This document shows positions 22,141 through 32,491 of a stretch of DNA of 64,000 nt, in pieces. Made by a program: the position numbers and the translations under genes. This DNA comes from Collybia mongolica. Taxonomy: Eukaryota; Basidiomycota; Agaricomycetes; Agaricales; Clitocybaceae. How positions within the stretch are numbered: position 1 is the first letter of the stretch; every line of letters begins with the position of its first letter. The stretch lies in the NCBI GenBank assembly GCA_013420905.1, contig JAAXNY010000009.1, positions 1,116,001 through 1,180,000 on the forward strand. The letters run 5' to 3'. Under the pieces are notes generated by a model. That model worked only from the letters and a program-made list of their open reading frames with translations, was not told the origin of the DNA and did not search any database.

Positions 22141-22165
22141 TTCAAGCTTCAAGCTCAAGGCTCCT
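22141..22165 (-). repeat. Short TCAAGCT repeat upstream of the Hook gene
   Basis: The sequence immediately upstream of the Hook start codon reads ttcaagcttcaagctcaagg, an imperfect tandem repeat of about 7 bases. A related repeat occurs at 23834-23861, upstream of the next minus-strand gene. Function unknown. Confidence 0.5.
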
Positions 22166-22314
22166 GAATCACTCTGGGCGCCGTTCCAACCAATAATTGT
22201 GTTTTAGTGGAGGAAAGTCAATTCAGAAGGCTCGGAGGAACTTGATTTACGGTATTACATAATCTTCACCATCATATGAAACTTGGACTGATGAACCAAA
22301 TACTTTATATAAAC

Positions 22315-23660
22315 TTATTTAAGGCCAATGGTTGTACGTAGGGTTCTTTTGGGACCAAGCTGAACTGTTCTTGAGGGATACCCCCCTCCGTTCAGGCCTA
22401 AAAAAAATTCATTTTTGTTGCCCCTGTTGCCTGTGACTGAATTCTTCCTCTTCTTTGACCAAGGCCCTTCTATCTGCCATCCTGAGGCGAAACTGGGCGG
22501 TGGCATTCCTTCGAAGTCGTGTCGGATTGAATTGCCCTGACTAACACACACAGAGTCTGGTTTGGGAATATTGACGGACCTCACTGGCATCAAAATTTCC
22601 TGGGTTGACGGATATTCGACCTGTGCCTGCAGTGTTCCACAAATCGGTGAAAAACCATCAAGAAAGGAGCATGCTAAACATACTTGAACCGGGGGGTGGA
22701 AAGCATTATAACTCTCCTTTGAATGTAATGTTTCCTTTAATACTAACACCTCTTGTTTTAACCTTGATATCCTATCTTTTCGAGAACGTTCCTGTCCAAG
22801 ATTCTGAGTCCCAAATCGAAAAGAACTAAATACATGAATACTAACCAGCTTCATATGCATCTGCAGTTGGTCTCTGTAACGTTCATTTTCTTCTTCTAGA
22901 ACGGACATAGCGCGGGCTGATATTTCCTTCGCGTCACGAAGTTTCATTGTCTCCTGGCAGGCTTGTTCAGCCAAGGAAATAGCTTTGTCACGCTCGCTCG
23001 ACACTTGCAACACAGACTTTCTCATCCTCTGTACATCCATTTCGACCTTCCTGGCCTTCTGATACCTGACATCCAGTTGCTCCTTCTCACACTGAGCAGT
23101 GTGAATGTCTCTCCGAAGGGATGCGATCACCTCCACCTGCGCTTCAACTTTCGTAAAAGTTGGGATAATACGTTCCTTAAAATGGCCCACAGCTTGAAGG
23201 AGCATCTCCTTTTGGAGTGGCATGTCAAGACGTGGTATATAAATGATGATATCATTAACGCACCGCTGTGTCCTCACCAACCTCTAGACTCCCAGCAGCT
23301 TTCCTGATTTTCTCTTCCGCTCTCCTCACGCTAACGAGTTTGGAATTCTCGCCCATTTTATTTAAACCCTCCACCACCGCAACAACTGCTGAGGCCTTGG
23401 TGTCAATGACATCAAAGAAAATCGCGCGCGCGTCTTGACGAGTTACTGAAATACGGCAGTTTGGACAAGTCGTTTTTCTCCGTTCTCGAAAGAGTAATTC
23501 AGTGCATGACACGCAGAATCCGTGGCCTACAGAGAATAGTTATATCATATATGAGCTTTCTTGTCTTGGACATGAAGGCAGTTTTCTTACCACAATGAAA
23601 GAAAAGGAAATCAGGAAGCAGATGGTGGTCAATACATATCTGGCAGTAGCCCGAGGCCAT
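22315..23660 (-). CDS. RING-finger E3 ubiquitin ligase, TRAIP-like
   Basis: Model: complement(22315-22626, 22684-22791, 22846-23208, 23264-23526, 23591-23660), 371 residues, phase-consistent. The N-terminus (MASGYCQICIDHH) opens a RING domain (about residues 6-50) with CQIC, HCGHGFC, SC and CPNC zinc-ligand groups. The stretch after it (RQDARAIFFDV) resembles the segment following the RING in TRAIP, which is followed by a long coiled coil as here (about 120-260). TRAIP ubiquitinates the replicative helicase at stalled or converged forks and in mitosis. The C-terminus has PSRTVQLGPKRTLR, basic and possibly conserved, but I do not see the PCNA-binding box of animal TRAIP. The RING is seen directly; TRAIP orthology is a good but unproven inference, because other RING plus coiled-coil ligases look similar. 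Confidence 0.75.
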
Positions 23661-23833
23661 AAGAATGTGCCTCAGGAGAGATGAAAAAGATAAAAAGGTC
23701 GCTGTAGGGGATTGTTTAATGTAAATAAATAAGTAGATAGACTTGACCAACGAACTCGGAGCACCAACGTCACGCGTCACGTCGCTTCTAGATCACGTGG
23801 ACGCGGATGATTCTTGAAATCCTATGGTGACAC

Positions 23834-23861
23834 TTGAAGCTTGAAGCTTGAAGCTTTGAAG
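23834..23861. repeat. TTGAAGC tandem repeat
   Basis: Three exact tandem copies of the 7-mer TTGAAGC (23834-23854) and a fourth degenerate copy lie in the intergenic space between the VPS25 stop and the TRAIP-like start. On the coding strand of the downstream gene the unit reads GCTTCAA. Confidence 0.7.
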
Positions 23862-24011
23862 GTTGATCAAGCCCTCCATGAGAAATGCAAAAGACACCTT
23901 TATGTTTCACCAGGATGTAATGGGTTCAATATTCGTAGCAAGTGAAATGAAAGCATACATGTGCGGCATTATCTCTGAAGATACGATCCAGGACTATGGC
24001 CCTACTTTAGG

Positions 24012-24806
24012 CTATTTACCTTCCGCCGGGAATAATCTGATGCCTTCACCGTCGGCTACCCCAATTAATTGTGCCCTGCCACTCTTCGTGAGAATAGTGA
24101 TAGCCTTCCGTAGTAACGAAATCGGTATTCCCGACAGCTCGGATTCAACTGGTGGGTCAGTTATGTCATAAAATGTTAAGATTGTGTTCAATTGTCCGGT
24201 AGATACCGCCTACAGATATAATGAGAGTTGAAAGGGCGATGCGACGGGCAGACGCACCCAGCTATGTAAGGCTTCAGCCCATTCATCAGGTAAACGCCAG
24301 TAAAGCAAGACAGTTCGTGTATGCTTTGGCGGATCGTAGGTAGCGACATTCCTGACCACCATCTCCACTAGAATCTGGGTCAAGTGTGCAGGGAGAAGCT
24401 TTCCTGAGTTGTTATCAATCGTTAATAGCGTTCGCACGGGGGAAAATAAGCGCCAAAGCGTACTGTTAATTCGTTCATTCCGCAGGACCTCATCCCAATC
24501 ATTGCCAATGGTTTCCGCGTCCTCTACGCGAAGGATGAATAGTCTACGATGCCGCGCATATGCTAGTATCAGATGGATCCATTGATCAGTGGCTATGGAC
24601 TGGGTTGTAGGGTTGGGTTGCTGCCTGTGAAACAAAAGAGTGAGTTACTAATAGCACCGTATCTCAAATACGGTCCTGACGTGAAAAAAGGCGGTGCCGA
24701 GTGGATGGAGGGTAAGGTAAAGCCTGCGAATAGTGTTAAAGTCGGCGGCAACAGATAATGATTACGCAGACAAACCGGAAGTTGTGGTATGCGTCGCGAG
24801 AGACAT
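24012..24806 (-). CDS. vps25: ESCRT-II subunit VPS25
   Basis: Model: complement(24012-24209, 24258-24403, 24464-24624, 24681-24723, 24776-24806), 192 residues, phase-consistent; human VPS25 is 176. VPS25 provides two of the four subunits of ESCRT-II, which sorts ubiquitinated cargo into multivesicular bodies and nucleates ESCRT-III. The start MSLATHTTTSGFTLPSIHSA leads into PPFFT, the conserved ESCRT-II-binding PPxF motif of the family. It is followed by WIHLILAYARHRRLFIL (first winged helix), RKLLPAHLTQILVEM, LLYWRLPDEWAEALHSW, and the second winged-helix region with TILTFYDIT and LIGVADGEGIRLFP at the end. All of these match the family order. The gene is complete and looks functional. Confidence 0.93.
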
Positions 24807-24855
24807 TTAGTTAAACTCTGGCCATTTTGTGCAATAATATGAGCATTTTTCAAAA

Positions 24856-24880
24856 CTATATATATATATATATATATAAT
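24856..24880. repeat. (TA)n microsatellite
   Basis: About ten uninterrupted TA units in the spacer between the small unidentified gene and VPS25. Similar short runs occur at about 7947-7960 and 52386-52400. No function inferred. Confidence 0.9.
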
Positions 24881-25305
24881 GTGCAATCGTATTCACAGTA
24901 GGAATCAACCGCAACTTCCAACCCGTCGAGGTCGTAGAATCCCATTATCTGAGAACCATGCTGGGCCAATATCGCTTCAAGTCTCTTTAAATGATTTTGG
25001 ATTGTATCCCACTCATTGGCCTGGAGGACGCCGTTGGCGGTACGCTGAGTGGTCCTCGTGGTCCCGGATCGCTCCTCCAATAGACCAACAATAGACGGCT
25101 TCTACCAATTATTCCGACTTCTTGCTGTCGTTTCACGGGACGACGGGCCGCCGATCTTGCACCTCTTCAACCTCAATGTGTCTTCAACCTCGTCCGGAGT
25201 CAGTGTCACCTGTCCATCTGAGTGTAGTTTGCGCGAAGTACTTTCATCATTGGTCCCACGATACGCCGAATATAAGGTCAAGGAACTCTGGGAGGATATA
25301 TTCAT
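24880..25305 (-). CDS. Unidentified small protein (structure tentative)
   Basis: I do not recognise this product. An ATG at 25305 opens a frame starting MNISSQSSLTLYSAYRGTND. A phase-0 intron from the GTGACA near 25209 to an acceptor near 25097 would join it to a second exon reading KPSIVGLLEERSGTTRTTQR and then WDTIQNHLKRLEAILAQHG, an amphipathic helix. The frame runs into a (TA)n tract near 24860, so the stop is only approximate. The start codon is 15 bp from the start codon of the divergent beta-galactosidase gene, an implausibly short shared promoter, which weakens either this start or the other. Ser/Thr-rich, no signal peptide. Confidence 0.4.
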
Positions 25306-25320
25306 TCTGACGACCCAGTC

Positions 25321-28300
25321 ATGTTGGCCAAGCTGTGTGCAATACTCCTCTGTGCTATTTCTGTCCGTTCTGCACTCCTAGACGGACATATGACCAAGAG
25401 AAATACCACTGGACTAACAAATGCTGTTGCCTGGGACTCTCATTCCCTTTTCCTCCAGGGTCAGCGTGTCTTCGTTCTCTCTGCGGAAATCCACCCGTGG
25501 AGGCTACCAGGAAACCCTGACTTGTGGGCCGACATATTTCAGAAAGTCAAAGCAAATGGGTTCAACACCGTTTCTTTTTACGTCAACTGGGCAGTCCATT
25601 TTCCAACACCGTCGACGAATAACGGGCAAGGTGATTTCCAGTCGGGAACATACCGCGATATCCAAAGGTTCATCGATGAGGGCAAGAAAGCTGGCTTATG
25701 GATGATAGCAAGGTCACATCTTACTAAGCTGTAGTTTTCCCTCTGTAATTAACAAGCCTCTTACACCTTTTGTCTAGACCTGGGCCGTACATAAGTGCGC
25801 TTGTTATTCTCACTGTCTCCCACCTTGCTAAGGAGAGCGGATGGGAACAGATGCTGAAACCACAGGAGGTGGTTTCCCAGGTTGGGTGGGTAACATCGCT
25901 GGCAGTCTCCGCACCAATAATACAGCATACCAACAAGGTGCGCTGACGCTGATGCTTGCACTCCAACTTGCTGACCAAACGTAGCGTGGACCCCCTACAT
26001 GACGGCGATATCTAAGATTATAGCGCGAAACCAGATCTCCAACGGGGGACCAAGTAGAATTGACCCCTCGAGTTGGATTGCGCAATCTGACCCTCAGCTT
26101 TTCTAGTCATACTTGTGCAGGCTGAGAACGAATACAGTGCAAGCACAGCCAACAATATATACATGCAAGCGATCATTGATCTTTATCGAGAAAACGGGGT
26201 CGTTGTTCGTGAGTAGGGCATCTGTCTCGGCTCAAGTCGTAGACTATATAAAACGCACAGCGATCATACACAACGACCAACACGCTGGTCAAGCAGGAAA
26301 CTTCTCCCCGGATCGCCCGGGCACCCATGTTGATATCTACTGGTATGAGGAATCACTCCCCGTTTCTCACAAGGAATGAATATACTCTTAGCGGAGACTC
26401 ATATCCTCAGGGAGCAAATAAATGGGCCCAGGTCCAAGCAATTTACTATTCTGCGCATCAAGCGGTCGCACCTAACAATCCGCTTTGCCTTGCTGAGGTA
26501 TATTAATATAAATACAAGCCGTTGATATTGGACTGTATTGTGTTTACAGTTTGGTGGGGGTTTCTTACTTGGATGGGGGGCTGTTGTGCGTGGCGGGACC
26601 GGTTACGAGAAATATTGTATGTTCATTATTTTCGTCCGACGTGAAGCTGCTAAGTATGAGGACAGCCAATGACCTCACGGATGCCAGCTTCGGTACAACT
26701 CTCATATGCCCCTTTCGACGTGTAGCTCACTTTTTTTCTAGAAAATATATTCTACAAAGACACCTAGTGAGTTGCGCGCACCAGCAAATCCAGAAATTTA
26801 CGGCTATTGACGTGGCAATTGAACAAGCTCACAAACAGCTACCATCCTGAGTAGGTCAAAGGCTGAGTAATCCGCATAAACATGCTAACTTGTCCCGTAG
26901 ACATTTATAGTGAGTGACTTGGGTCGCAATCCGTTGTAGAGCTCTTTTTGAAAATAATCGAAGTGCTCTTTGGCGGAACTAATTGGGGTCAAACGTTAGA
27001 ACCGACCGTGTACGTGGCATAGACTTCACAAACGTCGAAACAAAACCAGAAAAATGTACAGGTATTCTTCGTATGACTATGGTGGTGGTATGGGTTTTAC
27101 GTGATCCCCTGTCCCTGTATATCTAACTATTGTCTTGATCACAGGAATCAACGAGAACCGTGTTGCCGGGCCCAAGATGAATGAAATGAGACTTCAAGGT
27201 ATTTTCCTCTCGCATAGTAAAAACACAATTTACCACTAACGGGTATAAGGACTCTTTCTTCGGGTTTCGCGCGATCTGTTAGGCGCGAGCCTACTGGGCA
27301 ACGGGACGACGTTCACAACTTCGAACCTCATCCATACAGCTGAGCTTCGGAACGCAATCACAGGAACCGCATTTTATATTACCCGCCAAAATGCTTCCAC
27401 GTAACCCTTCGAGTGTATTCATCACGTTCATGTTCTCACATTATTCTTCCTTTTTCTTCAGATCCACGGCGTTGACGACAACACGGTTGACAGTGAAAAC
27501 ATCTATCGGCTCAATGGTTATCCCGAAAACGGGCACGATCGTGTTCAATGGACGAGATAGTAAAATTCTTGTAACGGATTATGTGTTTGGAAGATCTGCA
27601 ACGAGGATTCTCTATTCAACTGCCGAGTATGTATCCCGCACGATGGAATTTATTACGATACTGAGTTTTATACAGGATCATGACCTGGACGACGTGAGTG
27701 CTCATAAAAGGTTTGTCCCAGGTCATCTTATGAGGAGTATCTGCAGAATCGATGCTGTCGATTATCTTGTTGTCTACGCTCCACCTGGTCAATCTGGAGA
27801 GACAGCATTTAGGTTTATAACCACTCCCGAGGTTACCGTCACTTCCGGAGTCACTAGTGCGTACGCATCTGGTACCCTTACGGTGAACTACGTCCTGGGC
27901 GATCCCCAGTTTATTTCAATAGTGTCCGGGAGTACCCACATCGTTTTGGTCCTAATGGACAAAGCGAGGGCCAATACCTGGCACGCCCCCGTCATCCCAG
28001 GAACTGGGACTTTTGGACAGTTTTTCTCCGTTGGAACCAACCAAACGTAGATTGGTTTACTTTGTGGCGTTTATGTGGTTAACTTTGGAACGTAGGGTGC
28101 TCGTAGGTGGGCCATATCTAGTGCGAACCGCCTTTGTTTCTGGCAACACGCTATCCCTGGTGAATACATCTTGACGTATTTGCGTGATATACTGTTTACA
28201 TGATTTATCAGATGGGAGATCTTAATGGAACGACTACCTTGGAGTTCGTGGCTCCCGCTGCCGTTACAGCACTGTCTTGGAATGGAGCATCTACCACGGT

Positions 28301-29958
28301 TACGAAGACTACACACGGGTCTTTTACCGCTAGCTTGAATGGTACAAAGGCCATTGCTTTGCCGGAACTGACTAATTGGAAGGTTTCGGGAAGGTTGGCA
28401 CACACAAACCCTCAATAGATCTTTCCCTGACCCTACGTGGCAGTCTCCCAGAGATCGACCCTTCTTTTGATGATTCTTCTTTCGTCACTGCTGACTTGAC
28501 TACAACCAATGTATGACCTTCCCTACGCACATTTTCGGGTCTAATGGTCTGCACAGTACACAAATTTACCTGTCTTGGCTGGTAACCGTGTCTTATATTC
28601 ACAGCAGTATGGGTAAGCAACGGTCGACTACTTTCCATCAAGTTAGGATGGTTTAATAGGTATTACAGGTTCTATGGCGGAAATTTGATCTTCCGTGGTC
28701 ACTTCACTGCTACGGGTCAAGAAACTGGTATCACTACCACCGTTCAATACGGGTTTGCCGGGGGATATTCTGCTTGGCTCAATGGCGTATTTTTGGGCTC
28801 GAGTCAAGGAAACGCAACTATTAGTCTGACGACAAATATGTGGACAGTTCCTGCCGGCACGTTACGCGTCAAAGCCAACAATGTGTTCGTGATTGTCCAA
28901 GGTGGGGCCTCATGTGATAACTCCTGATTCCCTGTGACTTAACTGATATTCGCTTTAGACCACATGGGGTGAGGTTTCATCTTGCGAATCGGCTAGATCA
29001 CATTTTCTGATTTTTTTTTATGTCAGGATCGTCGAGACCAGTAGTATGTGTCCTCAATTATTCGCTTCTCTTCCTCATCGGTTGATGAGGCTCCTAGCTA
29101 GTAGCGGGAAGGAACCTCGAGGGATCAGAGGCTTCGCTATTGTCGGAGGAACCACCACATTCAGTCAATGGAAAATTCAAGGCAATCAGGTGAGTTGCTT
29201 GTCGAAGTCCTATGTCAGTACCTGAGGCAGTCTCCCGTACAGGGTGGCGCTGCAGACGCACCAGACACGTTCAGGGGTTACCTCAACGAAGGTGGTCTGT
29301 ATGCGGAGCGGATAGGCGCACATCTTCCCGGATTTCCAGATACGACATGGCCAAATGGCACCCCGCTTAAGGGTGGCGGGGTCTCCGGAGCTGGCATCAA
29401 CTTTTACCGGACAACATTCAGTCTGGTGCGTGTTTCGCGGCATATACCAAGGGTACGCATTCTCGAGTCTAATCCGTCGGCTCTTGTAGAATATTCCTGA
29501 TGGCGTTGACATGCCCATTCGGCTGTCGATCACCCCGAGCGCGGCAACTTCAAACTTCCGAGTCCAGATTTACCTGAATGGTTGGCAAGTGGGGAAATAT
29601 ATCAACAATATTGGGTATCAGTCTCTTCTCTCTGTTCAAAGTTTCAGATCATCCTAATGCATCACACTAGTCCCCAAACTATATTTGTACTACCTGCAGG
29701 GTAAGCCTGATCCCACTAAATTGTTACACCACTTATTCCTAATCAATCACGATGCGCAGCATACTGAGGCGTCAGTCCCTGAACACCCTCGCCCTTTCAA
29801 TTTGGTCTCTTGATAAAGCCGGAGCGTTCATCGCTGGGCTCCAGTTGATTTCTGACGGCACCTTCTCCACCTCCCTCAATTTTGAAGACTATTCATCCCC
29901 TGATTACGCAAACCAGCGAAGCCTGAGGCCGACTGCTAAATTTGTACAACCCATGTGA
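25321..29958 (+). CDS. Secreted beta-galactosidase, glycoside hydrolase family 35
   Basis: A large gene with roughly two dozen short introns and a product of roughly 1000 residues. The N-terminus (MLAKLCAILLCAISVRSALL) is a signal peptide. GH35 landmarks in order: FVLSAEIHPWRLP and FNTVSFYVNWAVH (TIM-barrel start), PGPYISA, TGGGFPGWVGNIAG, the acid/base site AENEYS (about 26120), HAGQAGNFSPDRPGTHVDIY, and the nucleophile region LCLAEF (split by an intron near 26500) followed by GGGFLLGWGAVVRGG. Next come LFGGTNWGQT and SSYDYGGGINENR. Downstream jelly-roll domains include RLQG-type text and GFAIVGGTTTFSQWKIQGNQ, GGLYAERIGAHLPGF and the C-terminal LALSIWSLDKAGAFI. It releases terminal galactose from plant cell-wall or other galactosides outside the cell. 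The segment before FGGTNWG (KIIEV) differs from the usual NYYM form; otherwise it appears intact. Not every exon edge was fixed. Confidence 0.9.
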
Positions 29959-30055
29959 GATGTAGGGTGCCAATCAGTAACACATGATGTATGATAACAT
30001 GGGTATATTGGAGCGATGTAAGTATATATACACGGAAATAGCCTCCCGAAAAATC

Positions 30056-31668
30056 CTAGTCGTCGTCACTCTGATCACCCAAAAATGCCGTGATGCTCAT
30101 CAACGCACTGCACTGTAAGCATGCTAAGTCAGGAACATTCTCCTAGCCACAGACTCTTGAAAACGTACTCGGTTACGCTTAGCAGGTATCATGTCTTCCT
30201 CAGAGTTTTCATCATCGGTTTCACTTTCTTTCTCGGGCTTTGATTTGATTTTACTCCGCGAGGGGCGCCCCAGAATGGGCTGAGCAAACGACTGGACCTC
30301 CTCTGAGGTGCAAGGTCATAAGGCATGCTCGGGACGTCACATAGATGAACAGACGGACCTAATTCTTTGGCTAGCTCTCGTTTCGCTTTGATTTTCTTAG
30401 CTTGGTCTAAGCTCATTCGTCCAGACATACCCAAGTCAGTAAGTATATCCTTCAATTTCTTGATCTCCTGTGAAGGGGTATCGCAGCCCTCAAGAAGTTT
30501 TGCCCATGGCCTACGCATGCCACAAGCAGTCACGAAAGACTATAAAAAAGGTCAACTAAATCATTGTCTGACTAGTTATTTTTACTTACCTTCAGACGTT
30601 TGATCGTAGCCTCATCTTTACTCAGGTCCTGCGAAGCTTTTCTAATTTTTTTTTCCTGCTTTTTCTTGCCGTCCTAAGATGAATGCTGACACTTCGGTGC
30701 AACTCGGTGATATGTAAATTGAATGCTTACTTTCTCCTGCGTTTTGGTTTTGGTACTTTTTTTTCTCTTCGGAGCCTCGTCAATCAATATAGACATTTCT
30801 GATTCGCTATGATCCTATGTCACTTTCGTTTAGATTAAAGCTCTGCATAAGACTATTAACGAAAACGTTACATCTTTAACGACCTTGGACACATGAGCAT
30901 TGGCTTCAGAGACTCCTTTGATATAATCAACTTTCCGCCGTTTCTGTGATGGCAAGTCGGATTTGATACCATCATCCTGCAAAGGCCGCCTGTCAGATAT
31001 AAAACTGATACCCGCAAGATATAGGTCCTCAACTAGCATGTCATCCGAAATTATTTGCGTAGGTGCTCGCTTAGCCCCCGAAGACCCTGCGATTTCAGGC
31101 TCAGGTTCGTCCTCCATATCCGACATGGTGATGTAGGCCTATCAACATATGAGTCGAATTTCCAAAACAATGTCGAACGCGCCTCACAGACGATTTGTAC
31201 TCCCTGGAGCTCTCTCCACGCTTTTTCTGCGTAGGCTGAGGCTTCAGACGGTTTGTCATTGTTTTCGACTTTCGTGGTGTTTTTGCTTTTTTTTGGATTT
31301 CGACGCGTGCTCCTGTAGTACTCTTTTCGTCACTCATTTCTGCTTCGTCAAATTCATCCTGCGACGCGTCGGTTTTACGCGTTTATCTTTGGAACTTCAG
31401 CACACACCACCGCGGCCTGGATGGCCGAATTTAGAGGATACTTGTACTCTTTGACAGAAAGCGTCCCGAGCTCTAGGCTGAAGCGTTGCTCGATCTTTTT
31501 GCGAACATTTCCCTTTGTCAGAGACCTGGGAGGAGGTAGTACGTTAGTAAGTCGCATGGTTGTTAGGTACACCATTGGACCTTCCACGTACTCCAAGTCT
31601 CCATCTAACATCTGCCTTCGTACGATATCCCTTGCAGCGCTTTCAAGGTTGGAGAGAGAGATATCCAT
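30056..31668 (-). CDS. DEK_C plus HIRIP3/CHZ-domain nuclear protein (putative histone chaperone)
   Basis: The start (MDISLSNLESAARDIVRRQM) joins across an intron to LTKGNVRKKIEQRFSLELG and YKYPLNSAIQAAV, which together resemble a DEK C-terminal domain. A long acidic and Lys-rich middle follows, with basic clusters (QKKAKTPRKSK, PSQKRRKV). Near the C-terminus is RRPWAKLLEGCDTPSQEIKK continuing to LTDLGMSGRMSLDQAKKIKA, which matches the conserved region of HIRIP3, a chaperone for H2A-H2B. The acidic tail reads ESETDDENSEEDMIPAKRNR, and a 57-base last exon (30056-30112) ends GDQSDDD. HIRIP3-type proteins bind histones and the HIRA complex. The domain match is by eye; the histone function is inference. 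Its stop is 97 bp from the convergent beta-galactosidase stop. Confidence 0.75.
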
Positions 31669-32491
31669 GTTTCAATAAACAAAGAGAAAACCGTCAATAA
31701 TTACAGGGACTGTAGGAAATGTGAACGAATGCCCAAATTTCAGGCTCAGTTCAACTTCCGCCCCTTGACACGGTCATTGTCAACGTTGAGCGCAATTGCA
31801 TTGCACCAAAAAGCTAGATCATACTAATTTTAAAGGCTTTGTAATTGGATTCCCCTAGTGTCTTGATGCACTTTTAAAATCCTCATTTCTCCAATTACAA
31901 CAAAACTGCATTGATGGCCAGAACGAAGGCAACTGGGAGCTCGATATGTAAAAGTGAATAACCCAAGGCACTTTAGCAGTATCACTATGACTTACTTGTA
32001 TGATACACTGATAAGTCTTCTGGCAAATTACAAGATCCTGAGTTTTATTAGTAATAGTCAAGCAGGGTGATCAAGTGGTGATTGTCAGGGTGATTATAAT
32101 TGCCTAATTTTTGCAAAAAGGATTGATACTGTTGAAGAAGGCTTCTGTAAACCTGTCCTCAAATGAGCAAAAATCACTCTAACAATCACCCAAAAATCAG
32201 TTGAATTAAGTTCATAGCCAAAGCCGTGTGCGATTAGTCGCCGATTATTGATGTAAGAATCGCCACTTAATCGCTTCGAAAATCGAGCCTTAATCGCCCA
32301 AGTCTGACCGTTACTATTGTTCGAATGTACGACACCTTCGGGAACAAGATGTTATCAACACGATGAGCATCTGTTTCCTCACATGGCACTGATCAAGGAC
32401 CTGAGCCGATGTGACTTTTCAAGGCCTGTTGCACATGGATCCTACTTGCTGAATCACTAGTCTACGTCTAAAATCATAATGGCGACAGATA
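31669..32491. other. Intergenic stretch without recognisable gene
   Basis: AT-rich spacer between two minus-strand genes. The right half (32230-32300) carries several AATCG(CC) words in a row. I see no coding exon, RNA gene or transposon end. It should contain the promoter of the HIRIP3-like gene and the 3' region of the YME2-like gene. Confidence 0.5.

Noticed and set aside
13590..23660. MCM-binding protein, TRAIP-like ligase (and UBE2C at 59 kb) as a replication/cell-cycle gene cluster
   Set aside because: They are separated by unrelated genes on both strands; proximity looks like chance in a gene-dense genome.
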